Below, in pieces: positions 1 to 9,504 of a stretch of 64,000 bases of DNA. Below the pieces are notes generated by a model, which saw only the letters and a list, made by a program, of their open reading frames with translations, ran no database searches and was not told where the DNA came from. The DNA is from SIG636 sp045592105. GTDB lineage: Bacteria; Bacillota; Clostridia; Oscillospirales; CAG-382. Each line of letters opens with the position of its first letter. Position 1 is the first letter of the stretch. Made by a program: the position numbers and the translations under genes. Location of the stretch: positions 1-64,000 of the forward strand of contig JAZNUB010000041.1 of NCBI GenBank assembly GCA_045592105.1, given 5' to 3'.

Positions 1-38
1 AGGGTTTTGCTAACCCTCCTTCTCGCTGTACCCTTTTT

Positions 39-66
39 GCCTCAAAAACGAGGCTTTTTTCTTTTT
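39..66 (+). terminator. Rho-independent terminator, plus strand
   Basis: A 5-bp GC-rich stem (GCCTC/GAGGC) with a 6-base loop is followed by six T and a further T-rich run. It would end a plus-strand transcript entering from left of the window. Confidence 0.6.
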
Positions 67-89
67 CTTCGATGTATTAGTCCCAATCG

Positions 90-140
90 CAGAAAAAAGA
101 GCTGCCTCAAATGCTCAATCCTTGCATTTGAGACAGCCCC
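90..140 (-). terminator. Terminator of the long minus-strand gene run
   Basis: A 14-bp stem (arms 101-114 and 124-137, one mismatch) is followed on the minus strand by TCTTTTTTCTG. It lies downstream of the esterase at 348-1427 and is the natural end of the addB-addA-esterase transcript. The arm sequence (CTGTCTCAAAT-type) recurs in the hairpin at 52732-52871. Confidence 0.6.
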
Positions 141-310
141 AGTTATATTCGCCTGCGGCGAGTTCTATTGCTTTGCCGTGATATTCGGCTTACGCCGAGC
201 GGTTCGCTTCGCGAGTTTAGGGGGCGAATATAATATAACTGAAGCCGCAAGACTTCAATATCACTATGAGCAACGCGAATAATATCACGGTGACTAAGTC
301 GGCATATCAC
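141..310. repeat. Interleaved palindromic intergenic repeat
   Basis: No gene is seen here. AGTTATATTCGCC (141-153) is complementary to the arm ending at 240, and GTGATATTCG (178-187) pairs with an arm at 276-289. Several short GC-rich hairpins (GCCTGCGGC, GGCTTACGCC, CGCTTCGCG) sit inside. The pattern suggests a REP/BIME-like extragenic palindromic element. No second copy occurs in the window, so repetitiveness is inferred. Confidence 0.35.
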
Positions 311-347
311 TAAAGCTTTTGGGGCAACGCCCTTTATCGTTGCGTTT

Positions 348-1427
348 TTATTGGGGCAGCTTTTCAAACACTGCTTTAATGCTGTGCGGTGCCGTAACGT
401 TTTCGAAGCAGTATTTTTCCACAGGGGGTACTGCCAAGCCGTCTATATAAAGCCGTGCCGTTTTATAGCCTTTTTCAGGGAGTATATCCACCGTTAAGCT
501 TTGCCCTCGACACAGGCTTAGGGCTTTGCAAGCCGTGCCTTGGCACTCTGCCTCTATGCTTACGTTATAGCTGATGCCGTTAATAAGCCATTCTATCATA
601 GATGGGTCCTTAACGTCCTCTAAAGCGGGCTTCCATGCGTTATGTCCGTTTATGGCAAACTCGGTGTATTTAGCGGCAACGCCTGCCGTTTCCAGCGCGT
701 TTATCATATCGCGGCTTCCGCTAACGGGCACGCTTTGGTCGCCTTCACAATGGAACGCCCATATACGCATCCCCTCAAGCCTTTGCGCTTTGGTTGGGTC
801 ACCACCGCCGCAGATAGGAGCTATCGCCTTAAAGGCTTTGGGGTATCTTAAAGCCAAATCCCAAGTGCCGTAACCGCCCATAGATATGCCGTTTAGCATA
901 ATGTTGCCCTTATCCGCGTTTTCGTGCTTTGCAATGCTTTGTATAAGCTCGTATACGGCGTTTAGGTTTTTGGATAGCGGTATCTCCTCGATGCTGTACG
1001 AGCCTTGGCTGTACGGAGTTTCCACCCATTGGAAGCCAACGGGGCATTGCGGCGCTATTACGATATAGGGCAGGGACGAAAGCACGTTTTCGGCACTATC
1101 GGAAGCAAGGTAGTTTACAAGCGCGCTTTGGTCCTTTATCTGCTGTTCGTTATCGTTGCCGCTACCGCCTGCGCCGTGCAGATACACGAAAAGCACGGCA
1201 GGCTTGTTCTTGTCCGTTGCGTTGTACGCGGGGGATTTGTAGATACGGTAGTTAAGCTTTGTGCCATAGCTGTCCGTAAAGGTTTTGGCGTTCATCTTTT
1301 CAAGGATACGCTCGGCGCAGTTGGGCTGTAACGCGGAGCAGTTCACCTCTGCCGCAGAGCCGCTTACACCCACAAGCATTGTTCCCGAAAGCGCGCCTGC
1401 GGTTATTAGCTGAATCGTGTTTTTCAT
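348..1427 (-). CDS. Secreted alpha/beta-hydrolase (esterase-like)
   Basis: A 359-residue exported serine hydrolase of the PHB-depolymerase/carboxylesterase-like type. Residues 1-26 form a signal peptide. An oxyanion-hole HGAGG lies at 84-88, the nucleophile elbow G-I-S-M-G-G has Ser182, and Asp230 (CEGD) and His262 (NGHNAW) complete a plausible triad. After residue ~285 there is a small Cys-containing beta-rich tail resembling the Ig-like/InlB tail of the paralogue at 23228-24436. The substrate cannot be told from sequence; a cell-wall or polysaccharide ester or a short peptide ester is possible. It starts 21 bp after addA with an AAAGGAG ribosome site, so it is probably cotranscribed with addA, and the terminator at 90-140 follows. 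Confidence 0.75.
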   Translation of the reverse strand: MKNTIQLITAGALSGTMLVGVSGSAAEVNCSALQPNCAERILEKMNAKTFTDSYGTKLNYRIYKSPAYNATDKNKPAVLFVYLHGAGGSGNDNEQQIKDQSALVNYLASDSAENVLSSLPYIVIAPQCPVGFQWVETPYSQGSYSIEEIPLSKNLNAVYELIQSIAKHENADKGNIMLNGISMGGYGTWDLALRYPKAFKAIAPICGGGDPTKAQRLEGMRIWAFHCEGDQSVPVSGSRDMINALETAGVAAKYTEFAINGHNAWKPALEDVKDPSMIEWLINGISYNVSIEAECQGTACKALSLCRGQSLTVDILPEKGYKTARLYIDGLAVPPVEKYCFENVTAPHSIKAVFEKLPQ

Positions 1428-1448
1428 CCTTGTTAATTCTCCTTTGCC

Positions 1449-4400
1449 TTAGCTTGTTTTGGGCTTGCCTAACGGGATAGCCTTGTTTAGCGTTAGCGAA
1501 TAGATATAAGTATCGCTAACCGCCTTGCCCGTTAGCTTTTCTATGTACTGCGCGTACAGATTAAGCTGTGTTTCGTGCTTTTCTATAAGCTGTTGCTCGC
1601 CGCCCTCACGCACGGCGTCCGTTTTATAGTCCACAAGCGTGAAGCATCCCTTTTTGTTTTCGAAAAAGCAGTCTATAACGCCCTGTAAAAGCACACCGTC
1701 GGCATTGTCAAAGGAAAACAGGCTTGAGCTTACGCGGGTGGTAAACCGCTTTTCGCGGTATACGCGCCTTGATGCCTTTATCTCCCCATACAAGCTTGAG
1801 GAGAAAAACAGCTTAAGCGCGGGCAGATTAAGAAGGTCTAACTGCTCCTTATCCAAAAAGCCTTTTTCAAAAAGCCGTTTCGCCTCTGCTTCCACGTCCT
1901 TTTCCGCCAAGCTAAAGTTGGCAAATTGCAGAAATACGTGGTTTGCTGTGCCGCGCTTTGCGCCGTTTGCTACGCCGCTTTCGGCAAACGCGGGGCGTTT
2001 ATCGTCTATGCGCGCGGGCGGCATAACGCCAAGCAGCCCGTTATCAAGCCGCGTGAGCGTGGAAACGGAGTATTTTGCCGTAACGCGTTCGGGCGCCTTT
2101 ACGCCAAGCTCCAACGGCGGCAGCTCTATATCGGCACCGCATTCCGTTTGCTCCGCTTCCGAAAGCGTGGTTACGGGTATCTCCAGCCCCTCGGCGTTTA
2201 TTATATCAAGCTTAAAGCTACCGTCCGTTATAGCAGCCGCCGTTGGCAAAAACAAATCGGAATAAACCGTTGGCTCCGCTATATGGCGGTTTAGGTAATT
2301 TTCCGCCTCGCCCTTAATGGCGGTGCTTATATACAGCCGTTCCCTCGCACGCGTGAACGCAACGTAGAATATACGGTACTCCTCCGCTATCACGCGTGCA
2401 TCCTCCGCCTTTAGCGCGGTGTCGCGCAGAAGCGTGCTTGTTTTCCACGCCTTCGCCTGCTTTGCAAGCTTAACGCTTACTCCAAGGCGATAATTTGCGC
2501 TTACAGCATCTTTTTTGTTCGCCTTAAGCAGATTAACTCCGCAGCCCGAAACAAACACCACGGGGAATTCCAAGCCCTTGGAGCCGTGTATCGTCATAAG
2601 GCTTACGGCGTTGTCCGCCGTGGGGGTTGGCGCATCGGGGCTGCGGTTATCCTCCTCCAGTCTTGATATATACTCCGTAAACATGCTAACGCCCTTGTAA
2701 ACGCCGTTTTCAAGCCCTTGCGCCAAGCTAAGAAGGGCAAAAAGGTTGTCCTTGTGCTGTTTTTCTTTGCCGTTGGGCGCAAAAAGCAACAGGTGCGTGT
2801 CCTCGTACAGATACCATATAAGCTCGTTGACAGGCAAAAACAGCGCCTTGGTGCGGTAAACACGCAGTTTTTCCAAGAAAGCCTTGCATTTTTCCGCCAA
2901 CGGAGTGTTAGCCCTTTTTATAAGAAGCGGCTTTCGCGGCGGAGCGCAAACCCTTTGGCTGTTGCCGCGCAAACGGTAGCGCGCGTTTATAAAGCGGTTT
3001 GCCTCTTCCACGGCGTAGCATAGGTCGTCGTAAAGGCTTCCGCCGCGCCGCAAAGCAAGCAAATCGTTTGCGCTAAAGCGGAAAATAGGGCTGCGAAGCA
3101 ACGCCGCAAGAGATATATCGTCCGTTGGGTTGTCTATAACGCGAAGCAGGGAAAGCGCAAGCAACACCTCCGGCTGTTTTAACAGCGGAAGCTTTGTTTT
3201 TGCCGCGTAGCACGGCACACCGCGCTTCTTTAGCGCCGCACCGAATACGTTAAGATGCTCTACCTTACGCGTAAGCAGGGCTATATCCTTTGGCCGGTAG
3301 CCCTTGCCCAACAGCCTAACAGCCTCCTCCGCAACAAGCTCTGCCTCGGTATAAACGTCGGCATTTTCAAGCAAAAGCAAACGCACGGGCGCGCTTGTTA
3401 CGCTTTGCTTGCCTTGTATAAGCCGTTCCGTTTTATAGTCTGTACCCGCGCTTGCCTTGGTAAACACCCTATCAAAAATGCAGTTACAAAAATCAATAAT
3501 GTTTTTATCGCACCTAAAGTTTTCTTTTAGAAACACGCGTGCGTTCTCTTTGCCGTTTTCCGCAGGTGCAAAGCTATCCCTGTAAGCGGTAAAGATATCG
3601 GGGTATGCGTTGCGAAACCCGTATATGCTTTGCTTAACGTCGCCCACCATAAAACGCTTGCCTGCGCCTATCGCGCTGAAAATAGCGTCCTGCAACGGGC
3701 TAACGTCCTGATACTCGTCTATGAAAACCTCGCTGTACGCGCCGCTTATGCTTTTGCAAAGCCCTGTTTTAATATATCCGTCCTCGGTGCTTGTAAGAAG
3801 CAAGCCAAGCATTAAATGCTCCGCATCGGCAAAATCCAAAATGCCTCTTTCGCGCTTTGCCGCCGTGTACGCCTTGTCAAGCCTTGCGGTGAAGGTATAC
3901 AGCGCCTTTAGCACCTCACCCTCAAGCACGTATTCCTCCATAAGCTGTTCGTCCGTGCGAACGTATAGCGATAAGCTTTTTATCGTGGCTTTAAGCTTTT
4001 CAAAAGCCTTTATATATTCGTCACAGCAATTGCCGGGGCGCGTTAGCCTTGGGAACGGGCTTGCCGCGCAAAACTCTTTATAGCCTGCGCTTAAGCCTGC
4101 GGCTATGCCCTCCGTAATCTCTTCAAGCCTGTCCGCAAACAAGCCTTGCTTATCGTTAAGCGCGCTTGCCTGCAAAACAAGCAAGCACTCCCTTGCGGTA
4201 TCAAGCCTTGCTTTTACGCTTTCTTTTATCTGCTTTCCCGCCTTGCAGGCAAAAAAGCCCTTCTCTTTAAGAGTACACAGCTCCTCCTCGTGCGCTTTAA
4301 TTACGCTATCAAGCCACTCTATGTAAAAGGGGTAAGCGCGAAGCTTTTTATACAGCACCGTTACCGCAGAAATAAGCCCGTCATCGTTTTTATGGCTTGC

Positions 4401-4874
4401 AAAGTTATCCAAAAGCAGGTCTGCCGTTGGCTCGTCACCCTCGCAAAGCTCGGTAAGCACGCCATCCGCCGCGGCGGTAAGCAAAGCGGCACAAAGCGCC
4501 TCGTCCCCAACCGAACAGCCATCCGTTAATCCAAGCACAGCCGCGTTTTGCTTAACGTACTGCAAGCAGAAGCTGTCTATGGTGCAGATATCCGCGCTGT
4601 CTATCGAATACAGCATACGGCGATACGCCTTGCTTTCGGGCGAGGCTTGCGATAGCTTCTCCAGCCTATCGGAAAGCTTGGCTTTTAAATCCGCTGCCGC
4701 TGTGTTTGTAAAGGTTACAACCAGAAAATCCTTTATATCCGCGCCTTTTTCTATGCGGCGCATTATCCTTTCCGCAAGTACGGTGGTTTTGCCGCTACCC
4801 GCACCTGCGGATACAAGCATATCCTTGGTGCTTGTTTCTATACATAATAGCTGGTCCTTTGTAAATTCAGGCAT
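1449..4874 (-). CDS. addA: AddA, ATP-dependent helicase/nuclease subunit A
   Basis: A UvrD/Rep-family (SF1A) helicase fused to a C-terminal RecB-type nuclease; with AddB it resects double-strand breaks up to Chi sites for RecA loading. Seen in the sequence: Walker A SAGAGSGKTT near residue 21, a DEYQD Walker B around residue 390, the helicase motif GSKGLEFPVV around 760, and the nuclease motif LVDYKTD near the C-terminus (~1090). The length of 1141 aa is slightly short of the ~1230 aa Bacillus protein. It lies 21 bp downstream of addB in the same direction, the usual addBA order. Confidence 0.95.
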   Translation of the reverse strand: MPEFTKDQLLCIETSTKDMLVSAGAGSGKTTVLAERIMRRIEKGADIKDFLVVTFTNTAAADLKAKLSDRLEKLSQASPESKAYRRMLYSIDSADICTIDSFCLQYVKQNAAVLGLTDGCSVGDEALCAALLTAAADGVLTELCEGDEPTADLLLDNFASHKNDDGLISAVTVLYKKLRAYPFYIEWLDSVIKAHEEELCTLKEKGFFACKAGKQIKESVKARLDTARECLLVLQASALNDKQGLFADRLEEITEGIAAGLSAGYKEFCAASPFPRLTRPGNCCDEYIKAFEKLKATIKSLSLYVRTDEQLMEEYVLEGEVLKALYTFTARLDKAYTAAKRERGILDFADAEHLMLGLLLTSTEDGYIKTGLCKSISGAYSEVFIDEYQDVSPLQDAIFSAIGAGKRFMVGDVKQSIYGFRNAYPDIFTAYRDSFAPAENGKENARVFLKENFRCDKNIIDFCNCIFDRVFTKASAGTDYKTERLIQGKQSVTSAPVRLLLLENADVYTEAELVAEEAVRLLGKGYRPKDIALLTRKVEHLNVFGAALKKRGVPCYAAKTKLPLLKQPEVLLALSLLRVIDNPTDDISLAALLRSPIFRFSANDLLALRRGGSLYDDLCYAVEEANRFINARYRLRGNSQRVCAPPRKPLLIKRANTPLAEKCKAFLEKLRVYRTKALFLPVNELIWYLYEDTHLLLFAPNGKEKQHKDNLFALLSLAQGLENGVYKGVSMFTEYISRLEEDNRSPDAPTPTADNAVSLMTIHGSKGLEFPVVFVSGCGVNLLKANKKDAVSANYRLGVSVKLAKQAKAWKTSTLLRDTALKAEDARVIAEEYRIFYVAFTRARERLYISTAIKGEAENYLNRHIAEPTVYSDLFLPTAAAITDGSFKLDIINAEGLEIPVTTLSEAEQTECGADIELPPLELGVKAPERVTAKYSVSTLTRLDNGLLGVMPPARIDDKRPAFAESGVANGAKRGTANHVFLQFANFSLAEKDVEAEAKRLFEKGFLDKEQLDLLNLPALKLFFSSSLYGEIKASRRVYREKRFTTRVSSSLFSFDNADGVLLQGVIDCFFENKKGCFTLVDYKTDAVREGGEQQLIEKHETQLNLYAQYIEKLTGKAVSDTYIYSLTLNKAIPLGKPKTS

Positions 4875-4895
4875 AGCTTACTGCACTTCCTTCCC

Positions 4896-7800
4896 TTAAA
4901 AGCGTTTCTTGGGCTTTTCGTTACGGCATATCTCACCAAACGGACAAAACGCACAGTTTTGCTCTTTCTTCTTAAATACCTTGGCGTTCATAACGCCATC
5001 ACTTATAAGGTCTGCCGTTTCTTTTATGTGGCAGTACACCTGCTCTTTAAGCTGTTCTATCCGTTCTGCGCTTGCTTTTTCTGCCTTCTTTATGTGTACG
5101 CCCGTGCTGTCCATTGCAGAGCGAACGTAAGGCTCGTCCAACACAAGCCCCGTTTGAGAGCCGTACTCCTCCCCATCGGGCAGGGTGAAGCTGCGGTACA
5201 GCACGCCTGCGGGTACGGCACCGTCTTCTGCGGCATCGCAATAGGAGAAAAGGTAGGAAAGCATTTGCATCTTTTCTCCGTTTTCCACCTCGCGCGAATT
5301 GAAGCTGTGCGTACTGCTTTTATAGTCCGCAACGCGTATATATCGCTTCCCGTTTATCAGCGCGCTGTCCAGCCTGTCTATGTATCCAACGGTGGTTACC
5401 TTGCGCCCCTTTTGCGTTGTAAGCAACGGCGCGGCTACACCGCCCGTTCCTATCTTCACCTCAAAGCCGATAGGCACAAAGCCACTGCACGAAAACTCGT
5501 TATTGATGCTGTCGCACACAAAAAGCGCGGCGTTTTTAAGCCTGCCTATCAGCTTTTCAAGGCGCTTGCTTGGTTTTTCGGGCATTATTTGGTTTATATA
5601 TTGCTCTGTTATCTCGTTTATTTCCGCTTCCGTTTCGTTTTTATCCGCAGGCACGTATTTGCCCGTTTCCATCCGCTTTTGAACGTACAGCTCCATTATA
5701 CGGTGCATATACTTGCCGCTGTCTATCGCGCTGAAGCCTAAACGCCTATCGTCCTTTAGCCTTAGGATATAGCGGAAAAGATAGTTCATACCGCAGTTGT
5801 TGTAGCAGTCTATCTTGGAGTACGAAAGCGTAAGAAGCTGTAGGGTGCTTTCTCTTATGTACGCGCTTTCGTCCTGTATCGGTGGGAAGTCTTGAAGTAA
5901 ATCCTTGATTTCCTTGTCCTTGCAAAGCTCTGCTTTAAGCTTCTCTTTTAGCGCGGCGTTTTTAATGTAGGGCAGCCTGTCAAGCGCCGCCTTGCGGCAA
6001 AACATATAGTCCCTCTCGTCCTCACCAAAGCAACGCCTTGGTGCCTTGGGGAACAACGCAAGCAACCCCTTGTATAGCGGAGAGGGCTTTCCGCCGTTGC
6101 CGTAGATATAGCTTATATATAAGCGGTGCGACGGCGCCGAAGCACAGTTATAGAAGAAAAAACGCTCCTCCTCCACCGCCTTTTCAACAGACGGCAAAAG
6201 CTCCACCCCGTGCTTTTCCAGCACAGCGCCTTCCCTTGCAGTAAACACGCCGCTTTTTTCCGGCATAGACGGAAAAACCCCGTCGTTCACGCCAAGCAAA
6301 AGCATAACCTTTGCTCCCGTGGCACGCATAAGGCGCGCATCGCCTATATTAACGGCATCCGTATAGGAGGGTATAGCCCCAAGGCTTGAGCTTTCAAGCA
6401 TAGCCTCTATCATAGCGCGAAGCTTTGCGCTTGTGGCTTTCATATCGCCAGATAGAGAATACAAGCGGTCGAATATATCAACCGTAAGCCCCCATAACGC
6501 GGCGGTTTTAACGGCGTTATCCTCGTCCCCTGCTTTTGAAAGCCCATCCGCCGCGGCAGATAGCTTTTCGGGCACACCGCAATCCACCATGTGGCTGTAT
6601 AACAGCTTAACGCCTTCGCCTACGGTTAGATTGGGGCTTTGCAAAGCCTCGGTTACTGCGGAAAGTGAGTGTGCAAGCATTAGCCTGCTTTGGTTTATGT
6701 AGCGCAATCTGCTTTCTGCCTCCGGGGAAAAGCTTTCGGCGTACCCTTCGGGGTTCATAAGCCAATCAGCTTCCTTTATCCACACCTTGCCGCGTATGTT
6801 CCAAGCCTCTGCATAGCGAATGATAGCATCCGCTTGCGCTTCCGTTAGCACGGAAAAGGTGCTTTTTAGATACTTTTTAACCGCGTACAGCGGAAAGTTT
6901 TTTTCCGCCATCTCTAAAATCGAAAGCACGAAGGCGGATAGCGGCTTGGTTGCCGCACTATCCTTAACCGCAAAGTAAAACGGAATATCGTAGCTTGCAA
7001 GCACGCTGTCTAACACGCCTGCATAGCTTTCGGGATGGCGGCAGGCTATGGCTATATCGTTATACCTGTACCCCTCGTTCTTCAGCGCGTATATACAGCT
7101 TGCGGCGTACAGCGATTCCTCGTATACCGTTTCACATTTTGCAAAACGAACGTTTTCCGTTAGCTCGGCATAGGGGGCACCCGCCGTCCAAAGCTGTTCC
7201 TTACCGTATAAAAGCTCTTCCGTTTTTGCGCGGTGGTTCGTTTGTAAAAACACGTCCTCGGTTTTGCCGTTTGCGTATTCCTTTATCTTGCGCGCACAGC
7301 TTGCAGTGCCGTCAAACATACTGTCCTCATCAGCGGTGAAGCTGATGTATAACGCCGCGGCGTTTTCCGCCATCAGCTTTATTATCTCATACTGCTGTGG
7401 CGTAAAAGTGTATATCCCATCTATAAAAACAGCCTTATCCGCAAAAAAGCTTGCGGTATCATTGTTCTTTGCAAGGCTTGTAAGCGGGTCATCGTCATCC
7501 TCAAGCGCCTCTCCAAGCAAACGCTGATACTCGCCGTATATAAGCGCGGTTTCCTTAAGCTTTGCGGCAAACCCCGCCTCTGCACTTTTGGCTATGCCGT
7601 TGCATATATCTTCAAACGCCTTCGCGCTTATATTAAGCCTTTTAAGCGCGCTTATAGTGGCGCTAAGCTCGGATAGCGTGCCGCGGCAGGGTGTTGAATA
7701 CAGCTTTAAAGTATCGGAAAGCGCATTTATTGCCGCCGCTATAAGCGCGCATTTACCTGCGCCGTCCACGTTGCGCTTGCCAAGCCCGCCTATCTCGCGG

Positions 7801-8009
7801 AAAACGCGGTTGGGAAGCCTTTCAAAATTAAGCACCTCAGTATCAAGCTGAGCCGCGCCCTTTGCTTCCAAAAGCTCCTCCGTATCAATGCTTTGCTGTT
7901 CGGGCACTAAAAAAAGGCAGTCCACCCCCGTGGACTGCGTTTCTTTAAGACAATTAATCATATATTCGGTTTTTCCGCTTCCTGCGCGCCCAAAAATCCT
8001 ATAAACCAT
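4896..8009 (-). CDS. addB: AddB, ATP-dependent nuclease subunit B
   Basis: The second AddAB subunit, with a helicase-like fold, an N-terminal GRAGSGKTEY P-loop and a C-terminal nuclease domain ending in the cysteines CAFCPFGEIC. Together with an upstream Cys in SKIDCYNNC these fit the family's 4Fe-4S cluster. The ATG at 8009 is chosen over an in-frame start 17 codons upstream because MVYRIFGRAGSGKT matches the family N-terminus and GAGG lies just upstream. It follows spoIIR by about 30 bp and precedes addA. Confidence 0.93.
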   Translation of the reverse strand: MVYRIFGRAGSGKTEYMINCLKETQSTGVDCLFLVPEQQSIDTEELLEAKGAAQLDTEVLNFERLPNRVFREIGGLGKRNVDGAGKCALIAAAINALSDTLKLYSTPCRGTLSELSATISALKRLNISAKAFEDICNGIAKSAEAGFAAKLKETALIYGEYQRLLGEALEDDDDPLTSLAKNNDTASFFADKAVFIDGIYTFTPQQYEIIKLMAENAAALYISFTADEDSMFDGTASCARKIKEYANGKTEDVFLQTNHRAKTEELLYGKEQLWTAGAPYAELTENVRFAKCETVYEESLYAASCIYALKNEGYRYNDIAIACRHPESYAGVLDSVLASYDIPFYFAVKDSAATKPLSAFVLSILEMAEKNFPLYAVKKYLKSTFSVLTEAQADAIIRYAEAWNIRGKVWIKEADWLMNPEGYAESFSPEAESRLRYINQSRLMLAHSLSAVTEALQSPNLTVGEGVKLLYSHMVDCGVPEKLSAAADGLSKAGDEDNAVKTAALWGLTVDIFDRLYSLSGDMKATSAKLRAMIEAMLESSSLGAIPSYTDAVNIGDARLMRATGAKVMLLLGVNDGVFPSMPEKSGVFTAREGAVLEKHGVELLPSVEKAVEEERFFFYNCASAPSHRLYISYIYGNGGKPSPLYKGLLALFPKAPRRCFGEDERDYMFCRKAALDRLPYIKNAALKEKLKAELCKDKEIKDLLQDFPPIQDESAYIRESTLQLLTLSYSKIDCYNNCGMNYLFRYILRLKDDRRLGFSAIDSGKYMHRIMELYVQKRMETGKYVPADKNETEAEINEITEQYINQIMPEKPSKRLEKLIGRLKNAALFVCDSINNEFSCSGFVPIGFEVKIGTGGVAAPLLTTQKGRKVTTVGYIDRLDSALINGKRYIRVADYKSSTHSFNSREVENGEKMQMLSYLFSYCDAAEDGAVPAGVLYRSFTLPDGEEYGSQTGLVLDEPYVRSAMDSTGVHIKKAEKASAERIEQLKEQVYCHIKETADLISDGVMNAKVFKKKEQNCAFCPFGEICRNEKPKKRF

Positions 8010-8040
8010 AGTAAACCTCTTTTTTATTACGTCCGTTTTG

Positions 8041-8613
8041 CTAAGCAAAAAACCATTCAAGTATTTTAAATCTAAAGCGGTAGCGCTTGTTATCGGTATC
8101 GAAAACCGAGTTGCTTCTGTCCTCCGTTACGGATTTTGTTGCCGCACCCGTGCAAAGCGGCGGAAACAAAACGCACCACCAGTTTGCGCCCTCGCCGCTT
8201 CCAAGCACTATGCGAAGCGATAGATAACGCCCTGCGGGCAAGCGTACGCCATCGTATTCTCTGGTGGGGTAGCTTTCATAGCCCCATTGATAGCTTGCGG
8301 TGTACGGCAAATTTTCTGCCCTTAGGTATTCGTTAGCGGTACGTACTGCGCGCTCTGCGGCGTTTTGGATATCCTCCTCCGCCTCTTTCTTGGTCTTGGC
8401 GCTTTTAAACACATCTGCTTTAAGTATGGCATCACGCACGGCAAGCTTTACCGTTTGATCCGCTTCGGTATCGGAATTGGCAAGCACGTGCAGCCGTATC
8501 ACGTTTTGGTATACCGCCGCCTCACCCATAGGCAAAAACAGGTCCGTTGCTGTTATCACCGTCAAACACAGGGCAAGGCATAAAGCTATTTGCTTTAAGG
8601 TTGTTTTTTTCAT
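8041..8613 (-). CDS. spoIIR: SpoIIR, stage II sporulation protein R
   Basis: In sporulating Firmicutes SpoIIR is secreted from the forespore and triggers SpoIIGA to process pro-sigma-E in the mother cell. Seen: an N-terminal hydrophobic signal, the family hallmark NVIRLHVLANSD, a YPTREYDG segment and the highly conserved WWCVLFPPLC. The ATG at 8613 is preferred over the start 7 codons upstream because it begins with a Lys-rich signal peptide. The gene sits between ispE and addB. Its presence places the organism in a spore-forming lineage, but does not by itself prove sporulation. Confidence 0.92.
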   Translation of the reverse strand: MKKTTLKQIALCLALCLTVITATDLFLPMGEAAVYQNVIRLHVLANSDTEADQTVKLAVRDAILKADVFKSAKTKKEAEEDIQNAAERAVRTANEYLRAENLPYTASYQWGYESYPTREYDGVRLPAGRYLSLRIVLGSGEGANWWCVLFPPLCTGAATKSVTEDRSNSVFDTDNKRYRFRFKILEWFFA

Positions 8614-8661
8614 ATAAGCCGTTCTCCCTTCCAATGGGAGTATCGGCAGTTTTTTTAAAGC

Positions 8662-9504
8662 TTATTCGCTTATATCAACGCTTTCACAAAAAATAGAGCC
8701 GTTTATGGCATCGTGGCAAAGCCGCGCCGCCTCCTCGCTTGTAAACGCGCCGAAAACCGTTGGCCCCTTGCCCGTTATGCACGCGCCTAAAGCCCCATTT
8801 TCTGTTAGAAGGCTTATGTTTTTCGTAACGCTTGGGCATTTGCGCGCGGCAAGCAACAAAAAGCTGTTAGCCGCAAGGCGCGCCGCACCTTTTATATCTC
8901 CGTTTTCTATTGCCGCCTTGCACGAAAGCGCGTTGGCGGGGGAGCGCACGCCCTCGTCCAGCTCTTTATACATCTGCGGTGTGGAAAGCGGAGTACTGTC
9001 CGTTATCAGCACGAAGTATAGCTTTGCAGAGGGAAGCGGGCACAGCTTTTCTCCAAAGCCGAAGGCAAAAGCAGTACCGCCGCTAACGCAAAACGGAACG
9101 TCTGCCCCAAGAGTTGATGCCGCTTCTGCAAGCGCGGTTTGGGATAAAGGTGCGCCGTACAGCTTGTTAAGCGCGCGCAAAACCGCCGCCGCATCCGCAC
9201 TGCCACCGCCAAGCCCCGCACAAACGGGCACGCATTTTTCAAGGCGGATACGTGCGCCGCCCTTTATTCCGCTTGCCTTAAAGAACGCCTGCGCCGCACG
9301 GTATGCAAGGTTCTTTTCGTTAGTGGGCAAATAAGGCGCGTTACACTCCAGCCGTATATCCTCAGCCGTTTCCACCCAAAGCGTATCGCTAAGGCTTACG
9401 GTTTGCATCACGCTTTCTATAAAGTGGTATCCGTTTTCCGCCTTATCGCCAACCGAAAGACAAAGGTTAAGCTTGGCGTAGGCGTTTTCTTTAATAACGC
9501 TCAT
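8662..9504 (-). CDS. ispE: IspE, 4-diphosphocytidyl-2-C-methylerythritol kinase
   Basis: A GHMP kinase of the MEP isoprenoid pathway that phosphorylates CDP-methylerythritol with ATP. The GHMP glycine-rich loop PVCAGLGGGSADAAA is at about residues 90-104, the N-terminal AYAKLNLCL matches the family, and the C-terminal ITGKGPTVFGAF is motif 3. At 280 aa it has the normal length. It overlaps the DUF362 gene stop by 4 bp (ATGA), implying translational coupling. Two other MEP-pathway genes, dxr and ispG, lie upstream in the same minus-strand run. Confidence 0.95.
   Translation of the reverse strand: MSVIKENAYAKLNLCLSVGDKAENGYHFIESVMQTVSLSDTLWVETAEDIRLECNAPYLPTNEKNLAYRAAQAFFKASGIKGGARIRLEKCVPVCAGLGGGSADAAAVLRALNKLYGAPLSQTALAEAASTLGADVPFCVSGGTAFAFGFGEKLCPLPSAKLYFVLITDSTPLSTPQMYKELDEGVRSPANALSCKAAIENGDIKGAARLAANSFLLLAARKCPSVTKNISLLTENGALGACITGKGPTVFGAFTSEEAARLCHDAINGSIFCESVDISE

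Noticed and set aside
8010..8060. Upstream start of addB at 8060
   Set aside because: It overlaps the end of spoIIR, has no ribosome site and extends past the conserved N-terminus.
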